NCBI RefSeq assembly: GCF_001625195.1
Contig: NC_054390.1
Coordinates: forward strand, 5,677,222 to 5,741,221
Origin: Drechmeria coniospora
Lineage: Eukaryota; Ascomycota; Sordariomycetes; Hypocreales; Ophiocordycipitaceae
Direction: 5' to 3'
Length of the DNA stretch: 64,000 bases
Shown here: positions 56,402-64,000 of the stretch, one piece after another
How positions within the stretch are numbered: position 1 is the first letter of the stretch
Layout of the letters: the number at the start of each line of letters is the position of its first letter
The notes under the pieces: model-generated
What the model saw: only the letters and a program-made list of their open reading frames with translations
Database searches by the model: none
Told to the model about the DNA's origin: nothing
Translations under genes and position numbers: made by a program

Positions 56402-59400
56402 ATGGCTCATCCCGCAAGGCTAACGAACCAACAGAAGTCGCCTCGAACAGGCCTTCCTTCTCTCCCTGGTTCTGGCACCCACGAGCGCAAGCGCCAGCCG
56501 CCGTCCGACCCGTACGACCTAGACTGCTACCCAGGTGTTTATCGGGGAGTCCAGCAAGCGCCGTGGAAAAGGCAACAACCCCGAAAAGGCTCCGTTCTCG
56601 GCTTCGATTGGCCTTCGCCAAACGCCAGCCACTCCCACCAGCGGCTACCGACTGGCAGATCATCGTCGGCGTCGGCACTTCAGCATGCGACGCAGTCGAG
56701 CTTGAAGCATAGTCTTGACAAGCCTCTTCCGCAACCCCCTTCTCCGCCGACCTATACGACCCTCGCGCTGTTGGCGGGTGGTACCGGTCGCGTCGGCAAC
56801 CGTCTTCGTCCGAATATTGATCGCTTCCAAGGCCGCTCAACCAAACCCAAGATGGACGGCCGGACCAGCACGACGGATTCGGGTTCCTCGAATCAGATGT
56901 ATGGCGCCCGGGACCGGCACGCCCCCGACGTGAATAGCAGCATGAGCAGCTTGGCAAGTTCGGTGAGGCATGATGCCGCCGACGAAGCAAGGGATGGAAC
57001 GGCATCGCGAACCAACGGCCCCGCTGCGGCGGCAGCGGCGACGACGGCGGCGGCAACCGCTCAGGAGAGAGCGCAGGCCGCCGCGACCCCCATCGGCGGA
57101 CCCCCCCAGGGTTCTTCGGCCCATTTGTCAGGGTTGATGTGCAATGTGCATCGCACGACGGGCCGGGAACCCCCTCCGCTCGTCGGTGCCACCACCACCA
57201 TACTGGGAGACAAACTCTACGTCTTTGGCGGCAGGGCCTTGTCCAGGAGTCGTCCAGCTCCGCTGACGGCCGACCTGTTCGAGCTCGACCTGATCAGGCG
57301 ACACTGGACCAAGCTCGAGGCGGCGGGAGATCTGCCTCCTCCGAGGTATTTTCACTCCATGTGTCCGCTTGGCGACACCAAGTTGGTTTGCTACGGCGGC
57401 ATGTCTCCCGCACCGACCCAGCCTGCCGCCGCCGCCGCCGGCGAGCAGCAGCAGGCCGAGGTCGCCGTCATGTCCGACATTTACGTCTATGACACGCGGA
57501 GCAACAGGTGGACATACCTGCCAGCCCAAGACCCTCCCCAGGGTCGGTACGCGCACTGCGCTTGCATACTTTCGTCGGCGGCCGCCTTTTCCTCCAAGCA
57601 CGCTCCGCTGTCCGCACTGCAGCACAACCCGTCATCGGCCAACCCGAACGAGGGCCGCATCGGCATCAACATTGACGGCACCGGTGGCGCCGAGATGGTT
57701 GTCGTCGGCGGCCAGGACGGCGCAAACCACTATATTGAGCAGATTAGCGTCTTCAATCTTCGGAGCCTCAAATGGACGTCGACGCAGTCTCTGGGAAAGA
57801 GCTGCGGTGCATACCGCAGCGTCGTCGCTCCCCTGCCTCCCTCGGTGACGGCCAAGATTGGCAAGCCGAATCAAGGCGCTTCGCAGCGACTGGATGGCGG
57901 CATCAGCCTGGAGGCGCGTGAACTCGGCTCGTCGATGCTCATCTACTCCAACTACAACTTTCTGGACGTAAAGCTGGAGCTTCAGATCCGTGCCTCGGAC
58001 GGGTCCTTGACGGAGCGACCAATGTCTGGTACCTACTCGCCACCCGGTTTGCGTTTCCCCAACGGCGGCATCATCGACACTCATTTCGTCGTCAGCGGAA
58101 CCTATCTCACCTCTTCCAAGCAAGAATATGCCCTTTGGGCGCTGGACCTGAGGACGCTTACCTGGAGTCGAATTGATGCTGGCGGCAGCGTTTTCAGCCA
58201 GGGCAGCTGGAATAGGGGCGTCCTGTGGAATCGTCGCAATACCTTTGTCATCTTGGGCAACAGAAAGCGTAGCCTCGTGGAAGACTACAACCACCGGCGC
58301 ATCAACTTCTCGAATGTCTGCATGGTGGAGCTGGAAGCGTTTGGGTTCTACGACAATCCGCGCAAGACCAACCCCATGTCGGGCTTCATCTCCGCGAGCA
58401 GCCCGTACTCGGGCGGCGGCTTCAGCCTGACACGCAAGGCCGGTTACACGGCAGGCGGCCGCTTCCATTCCAGGGCCAGTGAGGAGCTGGGAGAAAAAGC
58501 TCTCAATCTGCGAGAACTGTCCGACATGGATATTCTCTGCATCGCTGGCGAGCGTGTACCGGTCAACTCGAGGATACTGGCGAGGCGATGGGGCCCGTAC
58601 TTTGTTCAGCTGCTCCGAGAGGGAACCGCTACCCAGGACGGAAGCGATGCCGTGACGCTGCGTTCAGGCCACTCGAGCAACGCTGCGAGGGCGTCGGCGA
58701 TGACCGCGACTCCTCGTCCGAGAACCACGGCGGAACCATCGCCGAGCGGCTCCGGATACTCTGGGCACTCGGGACACTCGGCCTCGACATCGAGCACATC
58801 GGCGCAGAGCGGCCGATCAACCCAGGGCGGCGACGGAAACCCCGTCAACATAAACTCCACTCCCACTCCGCGATCTCTGCCACCGAATGGGAGGCCTCGA
58901 TGTCTCTACCTGCCACATACGTTCCTGACGGTGCAAGCGTTGCTGCATTTTCTCTACACCAGCTCCCTTCCGCTGCCGACTTCCCCGCTCTGCACGCCGC
59001 AAATACTGTGCTCTCTGCTTCAGATTGCCCGACCTTACCGGGTCGACGGCCTCCTGGAAGCCATCGTCGAGCGATTGCATGCTCTTCTGGATAGCAGAAA
59101 TGCCGCCGCCGTCTTCAACGCGACGGCCATGGCGGCCGGGGGAGGGCGAGGCATCGACGGATCGCTGAATCCGAACTATTTCATCAGCGGCTCCGAGAAC
59201 GAATCTCACGTAATGGCGTCGAATTACTCGGCAGATGGTAGCTCGACAAACGGGTCGTCTCTGTCGGATCTGGCGTCAACCGCTGGAGGGCTGAGCCTTA
59301 ACACCAAAGTTCCGCAACAGAATCGTCCGTCTAGCGGTGAACTCTCCGCCACCAGCGTCAGTGGTTCCGAGCAGGGTTCGGAGATCGGCGCCAGTGACAT

Positions 59401-59608
59401 GGAACGCTTCGTCTGGAACGCCGAGCTTAGCAGTGTCATCGGTTTGCAGAAACGAGGCCTGAGAGGCCTCATGGACGGCCGCAGAATGCGGGAGAGGTCA
59501 GCAACCGGGGGTGCGGCGACTCTTAGCACGTACGGAGCTGCCGCCTATATCGGCGGTTCTTCTGGGGGTGGCCAACGCCTCGGCCTTGGCCTCGGGATCC
59601 CTGGGTAA
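56402..59608 (+). CDS. Kelch-repeat and BTB-domain protein, Ral2-like, 1068 aa
   Basis: A single-exon gene; the first ATG of the frame is 56402. The N-terminal 240 residues are Ser/Pro/Ala-rich and disordered-looking. Kelch-type motifs follow at about 243-640: VGATTTILGDKLYVFGGRAL, PPRYFHSMCPLGDTKLVCYGG, DIYVYDTRSNRWTYL, GRYAHCACIL, MVVVGGQDGANHYIEQISVFNLRSLKW and VLWNRRNTFVILGN. A BTB-like domain starts near 700 (LSDMDILCIAGERVPVNSRILARRWGPYF). A Ser/Gly/Thr-rich insertion of about 80 residues interrupts it, and it resumes near 833 (LYLPHTFLTVQALLHFLYTSSLP). This order resembles S. pombe Ral2, which acts in Ras1 activation and cell polarity. That role is an inference from domain order. Confidence 0.88.
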   Translation: MAHPARLTNQQKSPRTGLPSLPGSGTHERKRQPPSDPYDLDCYPGVYRGVQQAPWKRQQPRKGSVLGFDWPSPNASHSHQRLPTGRSSSASALQHATQSSLKHSLDKPLPQPPSPPTYTTLALLAGGTGRVGNRLRPNIDRFQGRSTKPKMDGRTSTTDSGSSNQMYGARDRHAPDVNSSMSSLASSVRHDAADEARDGTASRTNGPAAAAAATTAAATAQERAQAAATPIGGPPQGSSAHLSGLMCNVHRTTGREPPPLVGATTTILGDKLYVFGGRALSRSRPAPLTADLFELDLIRRHWTKLEAAGDLPPPRYFHSMCPLGDTKLVCYGGMSPAPTQPAAAAAGEQQQAEVAVMSDIYVYDTRSNRWTYLPAQDPPQGRYAHCACILSSAAAFSSKHAPLSALQHNPSSANPNEGRIGINIDGTGGAEMVVVGGQDGANHYIEQISVFNLRSLKWTSTQSLGKSCGAYRSVVAPLPPSVTAKIGKPNQGASQRLDGGISLEARELGSSMLIYSNYNFLDVKLELQIRASDGSLTERPMSGTYSPPGLRFPNGGIIDTHFVVSGTYLTSSKQEYALWALDLRTLTWSRIDAGGSVFSQGSWNRGVLWNRRNTFVILGNRKRSLVEDYNHRRINFSNVCMVELEAFGFYDNPRKTNPMSGFISASSPYSGGGFSLTRKAGYTAGGRFHSRASEELGEKALNLRELSDMDILCIAGERVPVNSRILARRWGPYFVQLLREGTATQDGSDAVTLRSGHSSNAARASAMTATPRPRTTAEPSPSGSGYSGHSGHSASTSSTSAQSGRSTQGGDGNPVNINSTPTPRSLPPNGRPRCLYLPHTFLTVQALLHFLYTSSLPLPTSPLCTPQILCSLLQIARPYRVDGLLEAIVERLHALLDSRNAAAVFNATAMAAGGGRGIDGSLNPNYFISGSENESHVMASNYSADGSSTNGSSLSDLASTAGGLSLNTKVPQQNRPSSGELSATSVSGSEQGSEIGASDMERFVWNAELSSVIGLQKRGLRGLMDGRRMRERSATGGAATLSTYGAAAYIGGSSGGGQRLGLGLGIPG

Positions 59609-60439
59609 TGAAGCGCGGGAAATGGCACTGCACCTTCGCGGGTGAAGTGAGCATGATGAGCAGTGCAAAGCGATCATGGCAGATAGAGGCAACGAAATCA
59701 CGACCAGTTGTAGAAGTTCCTTGTCACAGAATTGAATGTAACTACTTTTTCCGCGGGCCGTCTGCAAAGTCGCGGGCATCATATGAACTTGCCTGGATGT
59801 TGGGCCGTTGGCGATGCAGCATCACGCTGCGCAACTCGTTTGGCCAGACAGTCACCTATTTTGGAGCAAAGTGTTTTTGCACCCTAGAGGTTAGAGGTAA
59901 TGAAGACAGAAATGTGTAATGGGAGCGCATGACTGACAGCATGACGCCACGTGCCTTGATACGATGCAAAGCAACTCTCGTAAAGTTTACGGGCGTGCCG
60001 CCAGGGAGCAGGCCAGGGAGTAGGGCATTGTGCACAGCTTGCTTCGATTCAGGATTATCTGGCCCTGCCCTTCACTCTCAATGAAGCTGTCAGTATTTAC
60101 CGATGCCAACTCCATCGCCGTACCAGAACTTTACATTCGGACGGAATGACCGACTGGGAGTCATGCTCCTGAATGAAGGTCCCCTACGATCACTTTCACG
60201 GATCAACCACTGTTCTTCTTCGGACGGTATTATGCATCATCAAACAAGTCTCGACGGCTTCAATGCGTGGTACTACCATCGGCTCGGCCAGACATATGCT
60301 GCGAGACCAGTCAACACCGTTGGGGGGCAAGGATCGATGGCAGCTTACAGTGCGCCCTTTGGTCCAACATGCACGGCGGATTGCTTGACGTGAGCAATGG
60401 CTCGCCAATGTCGGCCCCGGACATACTGCTGCGTAATGA
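59609..60439. other. Convergent intergenic region
   Basis: Lies between the 3' ends of the kelch/BTB gene (plus) and the alpha/beta hydrolase gene (minus). It should hold both 3' UTRs. A 96-codon ORF at 60103-60393 is not recognised. Confidence 0.55.
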
Positions 60440-61897
60440 TCACGCCCCACTGTTGCAGTGCGAGCTTACCAGGTCAAGGGCACGCCTGCGAGCCGAGGGA
60501 TCGTCAAATATTTGAGCGTGGTCGAGATGCGGGAAGACGAGCACCTCAATGGTCGAATCCTGGTCGTTGGACTTCAGGTACTGCAGAACCTCAGCGACGT
60601 CAACGATGAGATCCCTTCCAGCCAGACAAACGGCCGCTCTTCTCCCGGAGGATACCAGCTCGTCTTTCCATATAATGTTCTCGCGCCAAAAGAAGTGGCG
60701 ACCGAGACAATGCGCAACACCGGGGTCTGTGCTGGCAAAGTACCACAACTGCCACTCGTTTGCCTTGCTGGGATACCTGCGGGTAAAATTGTAAGCGACG
60801 CTGGGCAGGTGCAGCATGATCGTGACGGGATCGATGAGAACAATGGAAGCTACGCGGTGGCCCAGAGCTGGCGACCTGAGCATGTGGGTGGCCAGAACGG
60901 AACCGTATGAATGAGACGCTATCGCAAACTTATCCCATCCCTGATGGTGACCGAGAATTGTGACCATCTGAAGCAGGAACCGCAACTTGTCGGGCGGCGG
61001 TGCTGTGAGACGGAAGGAGATGGGAAGCAGCTCGATGGCAATGACACCCCGAGTCTTGGCCGCGCGCAAGTCGGCTACGAAGCGGATATATGTCCAGAGA
61101 CCGATGCCGATCCCATGGAAGAAGACGATGGGAAGCTCTCCGTTTGTGCGGCAGTGTGGATAATACCAGTAGCTCAGGTCTGAAACGGGCGATCGACGCA
61201 GGGCGATAAGCTCTTGCGGCCTTGGAGGGATCGTCCTCAGAGCAACGCTTGGAGACCGGGCGTAAAACTGGAAGCCATGCGAGAGCATGGCCAAGTGGGT
61301 GAGCTGGTCAACAAGGAAGACGATGGAGTACCACAGGAGGCCTCGGTAGGTAGATGTGATGCCGTCGAGCGTGAGACGTAGGCACTTGGCCTCACCGCGG
61401 CCGAGGCTCAGCCGACGACCGAGTTGGCCTTCGATGATGTCAATGTACTCGTCCAGTTCCTGCTGGATCGAGTCGTCATGTCTAACGTCTTGCTCCGTCG
61501 CGTCGAAGAATGCCCACAGGAGAAACTCGCGCAGGTTGTCTCTGCAAATGTCGTCAATACTGGCGCCGAGGAACCACCACCGCAGGTAGAGCTGGTGATC
61601 AGGCACGTTGGAAATGCATCGGTCGAACAGGATACGTCGCTGCTGAGAAGAAAGCGGCTCTGGATGCACCGCTGCTTGGCCCAACCTCCGCGCGTAGGGG
61701 CGCTGAACTGTGATGTAAAACAACGCCTCGGCGGCTAGGAGACTGCATAGCAGAAGATATGGCCATCCTAGAAGCTGGGAATCACAAAACAAAAATCTGA
61801 TGACCAGAAAGATGCCGATATAAAGTAGCGGCGCGTAGCGAAAGCAGGCGACAGAGAGACGGATGAATATCCATTCGGCAAGTGAAGTTCCAATCAT
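60440..61897 (-). CDS. Membrane-anchored alpha/beta hydrolase, 485 aa
   Basis: A single exon; the ATG at 61897 is the first of the frame. The N-terminus has two or three hydrophobic helices (about 10-45 and 47-65), so the protein is probably membrane-bound. A middle helical region without known domain leads into an alpha/beta hydrolase domain from about residue 255. There PIVFFHGIGIGLWTY gives the oxyanion HG motif, and FAIASHSYGSVLATHML the nucleophile elbow with Ser330 in SHSYG. IVLIDPV follows, then AGRDLIVDV as likely acid and FPHLDHAQIF as likely base. The layout resembles fungal proteins of unknown substrate. Esterase or lipase activity is likely, but the substrate is not visible. Confidence 0.88.
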   Translation of the reverse strand: MIGTSLAEWIFIRLSVACFRYAPLLYIGIFLVIRFLFCDSQLLGWPYLLLCSLLAAEALFYITVQRPYARRLGQAAVHPEPLSSQQRRILFDRCISNVPDHQLYLRWWFLGASIDDICRDNLREFLLWAFFDATEQDVRHDDSIQQELDEYIDIIEGQLGRRLSLGRGEAKCLRLTLDGITSTYRGLLWYSIVFLVDQLTHLAMLSHGFQFYARSPSVALRTIPPRPQELIALRRSPVSDLSYWYYPHCRTNGELPIVFFHGIGIGLWTYIRFVADLRAAKTRGVIAIELLPISFRLTAPPPDKLRFLLQMVTILGHHQGWDKFAIASHSYGSVLATHMLRSPALGHRVASIVLIDPVTIMLHLPSVAYNFTRRYPSKANEWQLWYFASTDPGVAHCLGRHFFWRENIIWKDELVSSGRRAAVCLAGRDLIVDVAEVLQYLKSNDQDSTIEVLVFPHLDHAQIFDDPSARRRALDLVSSHCNSGA

Positions 61898-62940
61898 CGA
61901 AGCCGTGTCAAGGAGAAGAGGCCTTGAGGGCAACCGTTGTACTTAGACCTTGCCGGAAGCTCTCTCGACTTGATTCGGTGCTTGTCTTTGCCTGGGTGAT
62001 GGTTCGATTGGGAGCCTCGCATGACAAGCAGAGAAGGTGTTTCGGGGTTTGCCTCGTAAGAGCAACCCCGCCTGTTAGGAGATACTAGGATCTCAGTGGT
62101 ACGGCGATGGCAGGGCCTGCAAAGAGGGCATAGTCACAAGAACAGAGGTGCACACATGCTTGCTTGAAAAGAGTAACCCCTCACCAGGCGATCTGGGTCT
62201 TGACCCCCCTAACATGGCACGTGACTTAGGACATTCGACCCCCTGGGCGAGAGAGCGGATTAAATATGCTGTACTACCAACAAACATTCACTGGAAGAGG
62301 TGCCTCAGGCAAAGTATTTGAGTGATGAAGATCATGAAGGCTGTCAGATGGATGTATGGAGTATTACACAGTACCATGTCGCCTATTGAATCTCCACCCT
62401 AATACCCCGGACCAGATCCGAGCGGGTCCCTCCAGATCTAACTAACTCTTATTACACCTAGATTGCTCTGTTGAAGGTGGACGTCATGTCTCGCACCCGA
62501 GTGAGTCATATTGACGACACAAACAACAAGGCAGAAATGAACGTCACCCCCTCAGAAGAATATTCATGATCTAGTTCAATGTTGCCTTGTCCTGAAACTT
62601 TCAGTTTTAGAAAGAGTTGGACCAAACAGAAACCATGAGGGATAACCCCTGCAGGAGGTCAGGCATGGAGGTAGTGTCATATATCGCATGTTTGCACCAC
62701 CAACACCACAAAGTCGCGTACCTGACAGCATGATTCGTATCTAGGCGTCTCCCACTCGCCGCCGCCGTCACTCGAGCCCGGAATTCGGAGCAAGGATAAT
62801 ACTCGGGGAAGGATGACTCCCCACACTCGCACACCGCCGCCCAAGGAAGTAAACGGCTGAAAAGCTCCAAATTCTCCACCATCGATTGTGAAAGTTCAAG
62901 AAGACAACGCATTTATAAATACATAGAGACTCGCCGCAAC
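61898..62940. other. Divergent intergenic region (1 kb)
   Basis: Separates the start of the hydrolase gene (minus) from the start of the arginyl-tRNA synthetase locus (plus). No gene or RNA is supported. Confidence 0.55.
62911..62921 (+). promoter_or_regulatory. TATA-like box
   Basis: The sequence atttataaata lies 20-30 bases upstream of the ATG at 62941. The position is close to the start codon for a fungal core promoter, so it may be chance. Confidence 0.35.
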
Positions 62941-64000
62941 ATGTCAACTCTCACACCGGAAGCTCTCGGTGCCCTGCTTCAAGGGCTCGGCACGGATCCC
63001 ATCCCTACCAGGGCTTGCCCTATACCTGCATACTCGGCCGACCCGTCGACATCTACCGCGTCTACCTAGCTGAAATACCTTCCAAGCTCGCCGGATGCGA
63101 GCGTTGCGTCGCCTACGATGCCATCCAGACCTGAAGCACGTTGACCAACGGCGATCTGACGATACCAGTACCACGTTTGCGTCACAAGGGAAAGAAGTCG
63201 CCAGCCGACCAATGTGCCGACTTCGCCGCAAATTTTCCGCCTGGTCATCCACTCTTCCAAATTCCCAACGCCGCTGGGATCCATCTACCCATTTTCTTCA
63301 CTTCAAATTCTCTCCATCGGCTTATTCTCCCCTTCGTCTTCCAACGTCAGAGATCGTACGGACACGATCTGCAGGCTGGCCTCCATGACCCTTCGGCAGG
63401 CCGCTCCGGTCGCAAGCGGGTTATCGTCGAGTTCTCGTCGCCCAACATCGCCAAGGAGTTTCACGCCGGACATCTGCGGAGCACCATCATCGGCGCCTTC
63501 ATCTCAAACCTACACGAGAAAATGGGATGGGATGTAATTAAGCTCAACTACCTTGGAGATTGGGGCAAGCAGCTTGGCCTCTTGGCTGTTGGCTGGCAGC
63601 GTTTCGGTTCAGAGGAGGAGCTAGCCCGCCAGCCACTTACACATCTGCTTGACGTCTATGCCCAAATCAACGCCCAGTTCAAGCCTGAACAAGACGAGAG
63701 CAAGAAGGCCCGCGACGAGGGCCGTGATACCAGCGAAATCGAGTCCCGTGGCATCTTCGCCGAGCGCAATGCCTACTTCCGTCGCATGGAAGATGGTGAT
63801 CCAGAGGCCCTGGCGCTTTGGTGGCGCTTTCGTGACATCAGCATCGAGAGATACACGTCGACCTATACACGCCTCAACATCGCCTTTGACGAATATTCCG
63901 GCGAATCTCAGGTGAAGAGCTCCACTGTCGACGAGGTCGAGCGCGATTTAAAGGACAAGGGGGTATACGAAGAGCATAATGGGTCGTGGGTTATAGATTT
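62941..64000 (+). pseudogene. Arginyl-tRNA synthetase, 3'-truncated by window, 5' part broken
   Basis: Class I enzyme that charges tRNA-Arg. From 63135 to the window end one frame encodes a clear ArgRS. It has an N-terminal additional domain (PRLRHKGKK, HPLFQIPNAAGIHLPIFF, QRSYGHD), then VIVEFSSPNIAKEFHAGHLRSTIIGAFISN with the HIGH-type HAGH motif. LNYLGDWGKQLGLLAVGWQRFG, FAERNAYFRRMEDGDPEAL and IAFDEYSGESQVK come next. Upstream the gene is damaged. The same frame contains TGA at 63132-63134 after VAYDAIQT. The likely start (ATG 62941, MSTLTPEALGALLQGL...DPIP) lies one frame away from the next conserved block (GRPVDIYRVYLAEIPSKLAGCE), implying an indel at about 63010-63040. No intron of normal size with GT..AG can remove either lesion. 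It may be a decayed second copy or carry sequencing errors. Confidence 0.75.

Noticed and set aside
62974..63012. Possible short intron repairing the ArgRS frameshift
   Set aside because: The only GT..AG pair available gives about 37 nt, shorter than the other introns here, and would delete conserved N-terminal residues.
63132..63134. TGA in ArgRS read as selenocysteine
   Set aside because: Ascomycete fungi lack selenocysteine insertion machinery, and ArgRS has no selenocysteine at this place.

Overview
The window is nuclear DNA of a filamentous ascomycete, most likely a Sordariomycete and perhaps Hypocreales. Three kinds of evidence support this. Most genes carry short introns of about 50-170 nt with GTRNGT-like donors and CTNAC/CTGAC branch sites. 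The gene set is typical of filamentous fungi: GT15 mannosyltransferase, cAMP-receptor-like GPCR, R2R3-Myb, Fot1/pogo and Tc1/mariner elements. The arginine tRNA has an intron. The order-level assignment is inference; no rRNA or marker gene is present. Exon junctions below were derived by hand from reading frame, splice motifs and family conservation.

Layout. 0.5-2.4 kb: a DUF2841-type gene of unknown function. 4.6-6.5 kb: an apparently intact Fot1/pogo DNA transposon with perfect 44-bp terminal inverted repeats (TIRs) and a TA target duplication. 9.9-11.3 kb: a Golgi alpha-1,2-mannosyltransferase. 14-23.5 kb: four transcription-factor genes in a row (TALE homeobox, R2R3-Myb, two-finger C2H2, second homeobox). 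25.8-27.3 kb: a cAMP-receptor-like GPCR. 28-34 kb: three minus-strand genes (F-box protein, alpha/beta hydrolase, GPI transamidase subunit PIG-S/Gpi17). 35.8-41.2 kb: a FAT1-type very-long-chain acyl-CoA synthetase/transporter and a sulfite oxidase. 41.4-42.6 kb: a Tc1/mariner transposase inactivated by stop codons, at least two of them RIP-like. 42.9-46.6 kb: proteasome subunit RPN2. 48.2-50.6 kb: a patatin-type triacylglycerol lipase. 51.5 kb: tRNA-Arg(UCG) with an intron. 53.2 kb: a 1-Cys peroxiredoxin. 56.4-59.6 kb: a large kelch/BTB protein resembling Ral2. 60.4-61.9 kb: a membrane-anchored alpha/beta hydrolase. From 62.9 kb to the window end: an arginyl-tRNA synthetase whose 5' part is broken by a frameshift and an in-frame TGA.

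Most genes are dispersed single-copy housekeeping or regulatory genes. I see no biosynthetic cluster, CRISPR array, defence island or other clearly new multi-gene system. Intergenic DNA is long (up to 3.4 kb) and carries many short GTAC-centred palindromes (TACGGAGTACTCCGTA and relatives) that I found only between genes. The most checkable oddities are this repeat family, the intact pogo element beside a decayed mariner copy, the transcription-factor block, and the damaged arginyl-tRNA synthetase.
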